From NCBI GenBank assembly GCA_026874595.1, contig CM049312.1, positions 68,292,929 to 68,356,928 of the forward strand: a stretch of DNA of 64,000 bases, given 5' to 3'. Origin of the DNA: Sipunculus nudus. Lineage: Eukaryota > Annelida > Sipuncula > Golfingiida > Sipunculidae. Positions 1 through 13,046 of this stretch are shown here, in pieces. The notes under the pieces are model-generated. The model did not search any database and had not been told where the DNA came from. It was given only the letters and a program-made list of their open reading frames with translations. The first letter of the stretch is position 1, and every line of letters begins with the position of its first letter. A program made the translations under genes and the position numbers.

Positions 1-1845
1 ATTATGTTTGGTTAAAACATAAAAAATTAGTCTGTTTTGCAGCAAAATTTGATAAAAAAAAACACTTACGGACCCTGGGGCACGGACCTCACGGATTACA
101 CGGACCCCGTTTTCTCGTTGTTTTACCATTTCTTTAGTACATACATGTATTTGAAATCACGTTTAGCCATGACACATTTGTGATTTATAATTGTGTTTGT
201 ATCTGTATTTTTACATTTCTGTCTCAGTTTTTATTCGTAATTTTATATTTGCTATTTATTTCATTTGTGTAGCGTTTTTAAAAGTATTATAATTTAAAAC
301 ATTTATAAAATCATTATTTTACATAACCTGTAGTTCCAAAGTAGTTGCAAGTAATCAACAATTCCTTTCAGTATTTATATTATTGCCAACTTTTAAATTG
401 CATGGTTGTTATGAACGGAGCACGGAACCTGTTGTTATGTGGAAGTGCTCTGATATATCAGTCTCAGGTCCGCTCAACTGTTAGTGCACTTCAAATTAAA
501 TCTCCCCCACTGTGTCCGCACTATTATATTTTCATTTAAAATAGCAAATATTATATTTAGTGTGTGACATGAGTGCTATTTTTTTTCCTCTGTTAGTCAA
601 TAATAAAAATATGAGCGGTGGTTACTGGGGTCCGTCAAAATTGAACAGTCGGCAAATTCAAGTAAATGAGGCCCGTCTTCATCGAAATATTTTTGTAATT
701 ATAAATCTTTCAGTGAATCGGTCATTTACAAATGTGCAACATATAGGGACTTTGCTCTGTCCTTACATCAACAATAGTGGTGTTTTTATCGGTATAAATA
801 ATGGAAAATGAGGAAATAGGTTTATGGGGTCCGGGTACCGTGGGGTTCGGGTTTTACAAACTACCCTGCATTCACTTCCGCTCGGAAAATTTTCATTCTT
901 TGAAATATCCCCCTTTTGAGCATTTTCCTCACGCGAGATCTCCTTGTGCACAATAGACCTTTTCGCTGCGCGGAGGCTGCCTTTTGAGAAGGGATCACCA
1001 ATGGGGATTATTTCGGGCCGGTCACCGCAAATTTAAGAAAAGCCCAGATAGGGCCCCCGGAGAAAAACTCTGTCCCGCCATCAAACACTCTGTGGCCATT
1101 GTGTTACCAGGCGCGAAAGACACAAAGAAAACAGGCGCCCGCGGGGGAGCAAATTTTAAAATTATTAATTATGCACGTTATACGCAAATATTGCAAATAA
1201 AAGTGGGTGGAATTTCTTCGGACAAACCCTGAGCATATGTATGTCAGAAATCATGGCAAACCGTACGGTAGTATCAGAGAAGATACGGAAAATTACAAAA
1301 ATCGCCTTACGCTATTAATATATAGATTGTCAATAGTTTTTTTTCACGTAAGCTATATAAGCAAACAAGCTTACGTCTCTTTAATATTTTTCTTTAATAA
1401 ATTTTCAGGATAATATCTTTAAAATGTACCGTTTGAACTATAATGTATATTCTTAAAATTGTTACATTCATTTTTTAATTGGAAATAGGAATAAATGAGT
1501 TTCAATAGTAAAATGGCTGGAACAAAGTCAGTGGATGAATCTTTACACATTTATCTCTGATATAACATCTTATTATGATGTTTACTCTTTTTAAGATTTT
1601 CAACGACTATCAGAATCTATAAGTTGATAGAATGAACAAAAAAATAAGATAATGAAACAATAAAAAAAGGCCGAACAACCCAAACCGCTTTAAATACAAT
1701 TAGGTACTCCAATGGATACTCCAATTGATAATTATACATACGCTATGGAGTGCCTATTAAAGTGTGTCTTGCGGGGTACATTTCGGTCGATCATGAATAT
1801 ATATATGTATATATATATATAAAGATATACATATGCATACACATA

Positions 1846-1850
<5 letters not shown>
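1..1850. other. No gene recognised
   Basis: Mostly AT-rich sequence with short open frames only. A more GC-rich and CpG-containing patch at roughly 820-1160 could be a promoter or an exon edge, but no coding signature or splice pair was found. Degenerate ACGGAC-type repeats lie near 66-110. Confidence 0.5.
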
Positions 1851-1851
<1 letters not shown>

Positions 1852-1896
<45 letters not shown>

Positions 1897-2021
1897 CTAA
1901 TGGTTTATCCGTGTTAGTCTGTAAACACGATAAAGGTCATGAGTGACGCCTTTTCGATAGACTAACATGTTTATTAACACACGATAAATAATAAAGAAGT
2001 TAGTTTATCGAGAGGGCGTCA

Positions 2022-2078
<57 letters not shown>
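1852..2078. repeat. Foldback unit between two (AT)n tracts
   Basis: Two long (AT)n runs (1852-1895 and 2024-2078) bracket a unique segment. Inside it a 24-base inverted repeat pairs 1943-1966 with 1999-2022 with only a few mismatches, leaving a loop of about 32 bases. This looks like a small MITE-like or foldback element in an AT microsatellite. Confidence 0.6.
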
Positions 2079-2556
2079 TTTATCAATGAAAAACAACTTA
2101 GTACATACACACTGATTCAACCATTACAAGTTTTTTAAGCATTTATCAGATCTCGTAAAACTACAAATATATTGATATGTAGTTTGTAGTGACGGATCTA
2201 CACATAGTAATGTCTACTCGCATCTGACATGTGATGATATATTGATATCAACAATAGTTGTGATAACCCTGCGACTTCCGGACTTTATACACTCCACCAC
2301 AAGGAGGCCCACGGCTTGATCAGAGACGGCAGGTATCTAACACAAGCGCTGTCATGGGGTAAGCTTCTTTCATAACATTTTAACATGTATTTTACATGTT
2401 CAATTTAAAGCTTGCTGGTACGATATAAAGTAAATATAACCCTGTGCTTAGATGCATTAGATAATACTTCAGATAATCAATACGTTGGTCACCTATCCAT
2501 TGCATTGTCCTCCACGGGATCTGCTCCTTACTTAACAATTGCCTGGACTTTTAACC

Positions 2557-3008
<452 letters not shown>

Positions 3009-3009
3009 A

Positions 3010-5130
3010 ATGTGGGTGTGTGACATGGATATGATTATGAAATCCACTGGCATGCACATCAGCACAGGTCAGTGCATTTTTTTTTAATTTTATTTATTTC
3101 AAAGATATTTTACCAGGATGGCCTATTCAGCACCTTATGTTGATTTCCAAATTTTCCATAGGGTCCTTGGTCCGGTAAACATTTCAATTGTATACACATA
3201 AAAGGCATATTTACTACACTCATCCTATATGGACCCTTATCGACAAACTCGCCATGAGGTAGTGACAACGCCATGTCCCCCAGAACTGCAATGTTAACAG
3301 TGAGAGAGCAGCTACCCAAACAGGTAAGTCTGCCGAGCGGATCCTCGTTAGGGATGAGTGACCGACCACGTTGAATATATAACATATACATATTAAAAAT
3401 GTAAAATATTGAACGTGTAGCATGAAGATAAATATTTGATTAGTACGAGAATATCTTCATTGAAGTCTAAGATAATTCTACACTCTAATATATTAACTAA
3501 AACATATACAACAATATGCAAACGAAAATATGACAATGGCAAATATTAGGTAAGTATATATTAATATAGAATGTTCTGCTACATTAAACTTTGCATAAAG
3601 GCTTAAAAAACCTTTGTCGAAGTCGGAAATCCAATCAAGTGGCAACTGATCCCTAAGACAAGGGCAAGCATAATATATAGCAGATATATGTATAAGTATA
3701 CATCTAATTATAAATTGTTAGGTGACGTAGATATAGTGTTCACTATCCGCGGCTGACTTGAAAATAAGCTGATACAAGACAGGGATCAGGATAATAAAAA
3801 CTAGACATTAACACCAAAATGAAAACACAAATCTTGATAATAATGAATTCATTGGCTATAAACTAAAACATTACTGTACATATCTAAATTATGAGAAATC
3901 TAAATAAATGGCGAATATCAGGTAAAATACATATAATTATAAAATGTTCTGTATGGAACTTTTGTTCAAGTGCTTAAAATGATCGCTATCTGAGGCGGTC
4001 TTTAAACTAAATGGCAGGTGATTCCAAAGACAGGGGCCAGCGTAACAAAAACTCGACTTAAAAAATTCACTTCAGGGCATAGATAAGGTTAAATTGTGGT
4101 TAGCAGAAAATCTTGTTTTGTATGGAATCTCTTGATAATTAAGAGCATTTTTAAAATATTCATTTACGTCCTTAGACAACATTTATATAGAAGTACACAC
4201 ATAAAGTGGTGATACCGTTGCTTCACATTCAACCAACCTAGTTTGTTAATTAAAGCCGCAGACGATGTGTTGCCATTAGATTTTTTTGTTACAATGCAAT
4301 CAGCCTTATTCTGTAGTTTTGAAGTCGACTTGAACACGATTTTAAAAATTGCCCCAAACGAATTGATGTGGCTTTGAAAAAGAGTAAAAATTATATAGTA
4401 TTTAAACTGAAAGTTAGAATTATTTTACTAGGTCGGAAGAGAAGTCCTAATTTAGATTTCAATTTTTCACACAAGAGTTTAATATGTTCTTTCCACGTCA
4501 GCTTGGAGTCGATGATGACACCATCCGGGCATATTGTTTAACTGCTTCACAACTACAAAGATAGAGTCTCTGCATGTATCAATACTTAGGGCTCAGTGGT
4601 TAACAACGACTGTGCGCTGTTGGGACCATTTATCTAACGACGAGATAATTCACCACGGGCAGTCCGTATATCCATTGTGTCCGCTAGTTCTGCTTTTGAT
4701 AATTAAGCACGCATTCCGTCCACCTGTCCGTCAACACAGATCCGTTTCCCGTGTGTTTAAACGAGTCTTAAGGTTAAGTAAACCTATTCCACATGCGTTT
4801 GTTGTGTGAATGGAGGATTTCATCCAGATCCCAGACTTTGCCCTGATTTGACTGGCTGGTACACGTGTGACATCATGAACTGAATTTTATCAACGACTCA
4901 GATTTAGTAATGCATGTTGTTTTTATTCTCTCCTGAAAATTTGGCACTGACAGTGTCAGAAATACAGTGCTATTACTGAGATCTAGAATTTTTAGTCACA
5001 GGGGATTTCCCAGTGTGTGACTTTACTGACGAGGTGACCGTGCCCATAGGACTAGGATCTAGTTTTTTGAGTCATTATAGACAGACACGGTTAAATTGAA
5101 TTGATCTAGGATCACCGCTCCGGTTGTCTC
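3010..5130. other. No gene recognised
   Basis: AT-rich intergenic or 5' intronic sequence. Short ORFs show no recognisable domain, and no exon with a matching acceptor and donor could be supported. Confidence 0.5.
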
Positions 5131-5137
5131 TTTAGAC

Positions 5138-5350
5138 TATGAATTTTGAGGTGCCGATAGACGAGATGCCAACCAAGCCAACCCAGCGGGATCCGAACCT
5201 TCGGGTGACCTGAGGAAGGTCAAAACACCCACACTCACAGAGGCAGAAGCAGCATGCATTCCCTCCACCGATCCCAGCAGCGGAAACCAAGCCATGCCAA
5301 TCGAGAGCCGTACCCGAACAGTCAAACGACATAGATGTGCCTATAGTTTT
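5138..5350 (+). CDS. Possible upstream coding exon with conflicting frames
   Basis: A good acceptor (TTGTCTCTTTAG) precedes an ATG at about 5139. That frame reads 24 codons with the character of a cytosolic tail (MNFEVPIDEMPTKPTQRDPN) and then stops. A second frame is open across the same block to a stop near 5350 and reads hydrophilic, protein-like sequence (AEAACIPSTDPSSGNQAMP). The block is richer in GC than its surroundings. It could be the cytosolic N-terminal exon of the GGT gene, but no GT donor in either frame fits phase 2 of the exon at 10146, so this is only a suggestion. Confidence 0.25.
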
Positions 5351-5483
5351 TGATCAAATCACACAACCTCATGTTTTTAGTGGAGAAAAATATATAGAAA
5401 AAATATGTTTCATTATGGTTTCATTAATGGCATATGAAATTTATCCGGTTGAATGTAGCGCAGTTGAAACACATACACACACA

Positions 5484-5485
<2 letters not shown>

Positions 5486-5536
<51 letters not shown>

Positions 5537-5544
5537 GAATGCAC

Positions 5545-5579
<35 letters not shown>

Positions 5580-5608
5580 AAGAGAGAGAGAGAGAGAGCA
5601 AAAGAAAG
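5486..5608. repeat. Compound microsatellite (CT)n-(AC)n-(AT)n-(AG)n
   Basis: CT, CA and TA runs at about 5488-5536 are followed by an AG run with interruptions at about 5549-5607. Confidence 0.9.
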
Positions 5609-5639
5609 AGCGGACCTGCCACTGTAGGATTGATTGACG

Positions 5640-7838
5640 AATAAAACAAAATATCAGTTTTCATTGTTATATCCGGAGTGTACTTTCCATGAAATAGGAA
5701 ATTCGAAAAAATTATATATCAGGAGGGTGTGACATGCGTAGTGGTTTGTCTTCTCTTTCGGCCCAACCTGCCAAGTCACGGAACCGCGTTTGTATTAGGA
5801 TTAATTATAGATTAACGGTAACAAACACCCAGTCAGCCGGGTGTTCTTCTGCGAGGAGTTTGCCTCCATTTTCCCCATAGACTCGGGACATGGTCTTCCT
5901 ATACTGTCAAAGGATGCTTGATGGATATCTTTTCATTAAATCTACATAATACATATTATGGACTGACTTTCTCATTATGAACATTGTGAATCCATTTTAA
6001 TTTATAAAGCCACTCCAAGACAAACACGGCGTGAACTTTCCAACTCACTCCACACCGCGACAGTAATAATATTGTTACATTTATAAAACAGTGCAAAGAA
6101 ATAAAGATTGCTACCTTTCATATTACTGTGGCTTATTTAATGCTGTTTTTTGACAACACCTGAATAGCTAGTATGTTACTGGCCCCTAACTGAAACAAAC
6201 TGATTCGTTCACTAAAACCTTTTCCCAACAGTCTTATATCGGGAGTTTAAAGCTGAAAATTGAGTGAAATATGCCGATTTCCAGGGAGAGTGATATATAG
6301 TTAACCCGCGTTCTTTCGCCAACTCAATAACCAAAAATCAGTGGTGGATTTTGAGATATGTCGTTTATCGAGAAGGATGTCTGTAAGCGCCATGCTAATG
6401 AAACTAAATGTGCGTTTACAGGAAGAAATATCATTTTTTAAATGCATTTATTGTATATGATTCTGGAAAATGATGGGGAACCAGTTACAGACAAGAAGTA
6501 GATTGGTTATTGCTGGCTATATAATATTTCTGTCAGTTTGTGTGAATTTGTCGTGTGCAAATACGGCAAATCAGTGAGGTTAAAGGGTACTTGCAAAATG
6601 CAAAAGCAAACAACAATATAAGCAACATTTCCATCTATTTTCTTCAAATGGATTCTAAAATACATTTTCTTTCTTAATTTCACTGGATTAATTAGCATTT
6701 CTATATTTACGCTGTTGTGTTTATATTTATTAACAGGTAGCTGTCATGGCTCTCACAGTATTTGTAATCCAATCACATGTCAATGTTTAACGTATGGGCT
6801 CTGTTTATTTTTTTTTTGGGGGGGGGGGCAATCGACTTAAGTATTTGGGTTTGGGACGTTGTACCTTTTCTGATCTTTAGGTGTTAGAGAACAAAATGAA
6901 CAACTTTTCATTTCCCGTCATATTATCCACGAAAATGATTAAATTATACACCAAATACTGATTAAATCTGACGTATGTTATGCGTCAGTTGCACAGATAG
7001 ATATTATGAATATAAGGTGATTTAGCTCAAATCAAACTCTAGAAACATTTGTTATAAATTGCTGACATATAACCGAAATATGAAGTCATAATATATCAAG
7101 AGTGAAGAAAATTATCAAATTCTGAGAGGACTGGCCTTTATTAAAAAAGGGTGGGGGGGGGGGGGGTTCCGAGTAAAATTTAGAGCAGATGCCCGGGGGA
7201 AGGGGGACATGGGCTATTCTAATCATACACTGCCTCTTTTTATCTTCTTAAGGTTCATACCTTAACCTAGGTTTAGAAAATTGACCAATACTGCCAAGGT
7301 TCACAAAGTTGTTTTCCTTTTTGCTATAATTAACTCTATAACCAATCAATCATTGGGTTGACGGATATCCATATTGACTTTACGTCCATGTAATGTAATG
7401 CCGTGTCTAATACTCTAATAATCTTGACATAAAACATGCAAGATGGTACACAACCAGGAAAACCTTTATGTGCCTTTTATCTTTACACACATCCCCCATT
7501 ATTTTTTGTTATTATACTTTATCACTCTACTTATCCTTAGGTCACGGATGTCTTTATTTACTTGAACTCTTTGTGGAGTAATAAGGTGTCTCGTTTTGTT
7601 ATCTTGAGATAAAATATGCAAGCTAAATATTTAATCAACTGGCGTGCTAGCCCAGCAATCAGAGAGGCTATCCGGGCAATTCATGTTATTTATTTATCTT
7701 CCACAAGGATTTAATAGTACTTTTCTATTCAGTGGCCAGACTACCTACTAGCTACTTTTCTAAAAAAAAGGCAGTTATGATTTTAATTGAATTTACTGGA
7801 GTGCAAAGAGCCATCGTGGGAACGATCTGTGAAAAATT
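5640..7838. other. No gene recognised; two poly-G tracts
   Basis: AT-rich sequence without supported exons. Poly-G runs lie at 6818-6828 and 7153-7166; the second is followed by TTCC, as at three other poly-G sites in the window. Confidence 0.5.
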
Positions 7839-7839
7839 T

Positions 7840-8264
7840 TATTTTTTTGGTTGAGGTAACCGCCTCCATTTTTTTTAATGCCGACTTATCTAATTTTTAA
7901 GCTTGTTTTTTTTTTATATCTGCAGAGTTTCATTTTTGGTCGGACTCTATGTGAGAGCACTCGCTTCCTGTCATTTTATTTCATATCCTGGTGTCACCCA
8001 GGCCTTGTGTCAACCGCACCTGTAGGTCATGGGTCTGTGTAATCATCCCCACTGCTAGGTCATAACACCGAAGAACATCCCAAAGACGCACACGTTAGTC
8101 GGTGATACACGCCTGTGGGGCACAGCCCTCCAATAAAGCCTGCAGAGCGCTCACTCTGGGTACGGGTCGATCATAAAAAAATCTCATCGCTTCTCAGCTG
8201 AGATTAAAACTCAAGACCTCATGGTTTTGAGTCCTGTGCTCTATCCCGGAGCTACAGAAGCCGG
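7840..8264 (-). mobile_element. tRNA-derived SINE, family A, copy 1
   Basis: Read on the minus strand, the head (8264 down to about 8185) resembles a tRNA, with an A-box-like GTAGCTCCGGGATAGAG and a B-box-like GTCTTGAGTTTTAATCTC. The body contains a conserved CCTGGGTGACACCAGGAT segment, and the 3' part ends in AATGGAGGCGGTTACCTCAA followed by an A-rich tail. The copy at 57784-58160 matches it over its whole length in the same orientation. Confidence 0.85.
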
Positions 8265-8294
8265 TTATTTTACCCTAACTTTGTAACTTTGCCT

Positions 8295-8296
<2 letters not shown>

Positions 8297-8381
<85 letters not shown>
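8297..8381. repeat. (GA)n microsatellite
   Basis: About 80 bases of GA repeats with a few interruptions. The long RERERE frame that reads through it is low-complexity. Confidence 0.95.
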
Positions 8382-8385
<4 letters not shown>

Positions 8386-10145
8386 GCGGAGATCATGTTT
8401 TGGGAAACCAAATTTTTTCCATTCCTTCAATCCAGTATTGCTCGAAGTACAAATATTGATCACATGTCATCTAGCAGTCTTGATTGACTGTCTTAGATCT
8501 ATGAGACAGACATATCGACCTTCGGATCGACATATGACTTTTTGTAACTGTTTCTTGCCAAAGGTCTGTAAACTTCGCACTGAACTGATTACTCTGATCG
8601 TTGATATTGGTGGTAATCTAGATCATCAGGATTCATTACAGTTCGTTTATCCCATCGAGTATGAGAGTCCTCGACCTGTACTAGCGACCTCCCTTATTCT
8701 GGCGGACAGGGCTGACCTCTGATTCAACCATCTAGTTGTCAACCCATGACCCATATGAAGGGAGGAAGTCAATACCTAGTTGATGATTTCACGCTAGTCC
8801 TTGATTTGGATCCAACTGTCTATCAATTTCTTGACATTTGAAGACAAAATGCAGGTAGATCAAAGAGCCACACTGCCATAGCATAGTCAACTGCAAATAT
8901 TTGACTCTAAACTCTTATTTCTTCATGACGTTATGCAGTGATTAACGTACCTACTCCCCCACCCCCGGTACATACAAACCAGCACACACACACAGACTTC
9001 AGTCAAAGCCGCACATAGCCATGTCGTTCGTACATGCTTAAATTATGACGATAACCGGGAAGTGCGGGCTTCAACATTGATGTCCTTTCTGTCACAGAAG
9101 AAGCGTTATGTCTTACATGGTATTAAAAAAATCGTGAATGAAAAGAAAACAGAAACATTTTTAATAGCATAGCAAATTACGTTAATGCGCACCTGACATT
9201 TTATTTCCTGTAACTTTTGTTCCATATGTCACAATAACTGACTAAAAGCTCTGTAGTGGTGAAGAAAATCTCTTCATACCCTTAACTGTTAAAGTTCATT
9301 TAATCTTACAATACACAACGATTAGTGTGATCTTGCCTTGTAAAGAAGACTTATAATTATGCACCCTTCTATCTGTTCAAGTGCCTTCTTGGGGGGGGGG
9401 GGGAGGGGACCAATTATCCCAATACATTAGTTTTGGGTTATTCAAATAAAACTATTCAAATGTAGACACATTAAAGAGTCCTATACAGACAGATGCATCA
9501 TACAGACACATGGATTGACAGAAATGCAAGTTAACTAATAGATCGTTGATAAACTATTTGTACCTTCATGATATAACTGATAACGAATCATAGGACAATA
9601 TAAGGTACATACACATGTACATAATTCCATGTTGGGGACTTTTTGTGGGATCTCTTTGTAGTATCTGGCATTTTTCTTTCACTTGGCTTTTGGAGTATTC
9701 CCCACGGCAGATGTATATAAATTATAAAAAATTGCTTCCCTCTGTGTTTTTAGGCCAATGATTAAATAGGCTTTACGAGTCAAGTGCACCTTATCCAATT
9801 GTTGAAGGTCAAGACTCATATCAAAGTTAATTAATCTCAAAGTGAATCAGAAAGCGAATATCCGCGACCTCTTTGTTGCCATCATTATTCCACATTTGCA
9901 CCATAAATCCCGAGGAATCTGACATTTTTATTCCCGGGAAAGGGCTATCGCAGATCTATCTATTAGACACTGTGCATCAATTGTGGGAACTCGCCCGGTG
10001 ACAAAGCTGTTCCCGATTAATCCGGACAAAACCGCGCGGACCTTTCCCAACACAATAACGGATAATACGCTTTTAATATATAACTATATTTTAATTATCA
10101 CAATGTAATCATAGCTTAAATATCTTAACTTCCATCATTCTACAG
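8382..10145. other. No gene recognised upstream of GGT exon a
   Basis: An open frame continues from the GA repeat to 8722 but has no domain or codon pattern that supports it. A poly-G/GA run lies near 9391-9407. The missing 5' GGT exon could lie here or further upstream. Confidence 0.45.
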
Positions 10146-10415
10146 GTTCACAGAGCGACAGAAGTTTGTGGGTTCGGCCGTGGTGGTAATTGCATTGTTA
10201 GTGTCCATCATTGTTGCCTTGACTGTTGGTTTACGAACACCTCCCGCCCCTAATGGAGGAAGCCCACCAGACCGTGTGCTGCAGACGACAACAATCGTGC
10301 CGCCCACGACACCAGTACCGTCAACAACCACAAATCCGGCTTATTCGTCAGGTTTCGGCGCCTATCGGTATGCTTCGGTTGCTGCCGATGCAAGTGATTG
10401 TTCAACTATCGGCAA
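10146..10415 (+). CDS. GGT: GGT exon a: membrane anchor and Thr/Pro stalk
   Basis: The acceptor is the TCTACAG before 10146 and the donor is AA|GTAGGT at 10416. The exon enters with one base of a split codon, so an upstream coding exon must exist. It encodes a short basic juxtamembrane stretch (ERQK), about 22 hydrophobic residues ([20 protein letters not shown]), then a stalk rich in Thr and Pro ([16 protein letters not shown]), which could be O-glycosylated. It ends in the start of the GGT domain (DCSTIGK). Confidence 0.9.
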
Positions 10416-11628
10416 GTAGGTGTCGCCACATTTTTTTTTGCATTTGATCTTGCTTTTGTTTTACGCTTGCACCAAAAGATAATAATTTTGACCATGGAAC
10501 TCGAAGAATCACTACTTCCGGAAAGTATTGTGAAATGAAAATTTGCTAAATTGAATTTTCATCTTATATCATTATATTGAATATGCCTATACGCCATTGT
10601 GACCATTTTCGAGTATATTATAACAAGTTTGCTCGCTTGAAAACATCCCACAACTGACCTATTGAAGTTAAAGAGTACATATTAAAATATTTTCCTTGTT
10701 ATCGCCAAAAGTAAGTATTATAAAACAGAATGTAAGGAACGGTATGTGTTATCCCTGCATCTACAATGCAACTGTAAATGATGGTTCAAACTCAATTATG
10801 GCTGTTTTTGTTTCACTAAATTTCAGATCTTATTGAAAATGATCCGTTGAGAGTAAACAAACGTTCCTTCTTATCTGATCTTATAGCAATAACGTAAATA
10901 TCCTAATTTCATACCTTGCTGGGTCAATTCCATAGTCTTTTTTTTCCATATATTATTTATAAAGATATAGATCATTGAGATGAAACGAAAGTTTCGACTT
11001 AGGTATAGCTGCCAAATAATTATACTTATGTCATACATTGTAGTGTCATAACGTTACTCTCTTGGTTCCTTATTATATATTGATGTTTCCTTTAAGGGAT
11101 ATTATGGCCATACACCGCGGCTCAACCGTGGATGCCGGCATCGCCGCTATGATCTGCGTGGGTATCATCAATCTACATAGCACCGGTGTAGGCGGAGGAC
11201 ACTTCATGACGATATACGACACGTAGGTTATAATCAGAACATTTGTCTGACTTTTTATCTAATTTTGTCTACCTCTTTGCCTGTCCTACTTACAACCCCC
11301 CCCCCCCACCACACACACACACACATTCACAAATATTCTCATGCACAGCTAGCTATGATCAGCTATGACGTCATCGTGAGGGTTAAGGTATTAGTCCCTA
11401 TTTTCTTTTTTCTTTGTGTGTGTGCTCGAGGGTTTTAAAATTCGCTGAAGGGAAATTACCACGAAAATGAAACCATCGTGAATAAGACATCTCATCAACT
11501 CATTTATAGCAGAGTCTATAACAGGAAAATATTGATATAATAAAATAAGATAAGATTAGATAATGCTTTATTTCAGACTCACGTTTCATATACATATTTG
11601 TATAGGTCAGTATACATATAATAAGCAT

Positions 11629-11680
<52 letters not shown>

Positions 11681-12960
11681 AATATTATTAATAGACACAC
11701 GTAAACATATATATATATATATATATATATATACCTACATATTCATAAATAATCACATATTTTTGTCTCCTGTAAATCAAACACAGACGATAAAAATGAT
11801 ATAAGATCCTTTATATTAACTGCCTGTCGAGAACAAGAATGTCTTGTCGTTTTCGGTGGTCCACCTCAGATTGTTAAGATTGAGCGTGCATATCAAATAT
11901 TCAATATGAATACATATATACCGTGTGTCGGTTATTAGGGGGTAACATCGCGAAAACAGAAACAATGAAATAGAATTCACGAAATATCAGCCTCGTGAAT
12001 ATGAAGGTAACCACAGAATGAGTATGCAGTACGCATGCATAGACAGCAAGATATAGAACACAATATAAATATGCTCTCTTCGAGTGATTCCATGCGACAA
12101 GGTCAAGTGTTAGGTCATGTACGGTTCCTAAGGTTGGAAGCTTTGGTTTGAAGACTTTATGTTATACTTGTATTTGTCACTGGATTGATCAACCACTCTC
12201 AACTAAACAATTCTTTCTAAAATTGTTTTTAACAAATCTGTAAAATACCACATAAGATCCAGATTTAAAAAAAAATAAGGATACAGATGACTATATCAGA
12301 TTTTATATTTTGATATTTTATATATTCTAAGTTTCTTACCTTTCTAGTATAGCAGATACACTTTCCTCCTATACTTCGTTTTTTAATGCCAAATTTCTGG
12401 TCCAATATCTATATTTTTATGTATACAAAACAGTCTCTTTGTGCGATATCTTTTTATAGTCCGAGGACCACATTGGGAAAAGTGTGCCTAATGTATGCTT
12501 TTATGTGTGATCCCCGTCGATTGTCATATGTGTATTTTGTTATGTGCATGGACATGTTTGATTTTATAGCTATAGTTATAGTTTTATAGCTATGGCTAAG
12601 TTTTATTTGAATTACAATTTAAGAATCTTCAGAAAATAAGCCATAAAATCACATTAATGCTAAAAATAACTATAACTGGTACATCTAAATCAAACTGAAT
12701 GTATACCAGTTTATTCGATTTGCAGGAAACGTGGAGAAACAACGAAAAATTTTACCACAATAATTGCCCGAGAGATGGCGCCAGGAGCTGCTCATCGAGA
12801 CATGTTTATTAACGACACCATGGCAGCACGGACAGGTAATATACATCATTCTACACACTAGGTAATATCCAGGATAAACCTTAGTCCAGAAATTGACGCT
12901 GACGGGCCTCGCAACCAACCCCTCCCCCAACGCCCGGCCCTTCAGCGCATCCTGGCCAAA

Positions 12961-13046
<86 letters not shown>

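Noticed and set aside
8297-8722. 141-codon frame beginning RERERE
   Set aside because: The first third is a (GA)n repeat; the rest has no recognisable domain and no conservation evidence.
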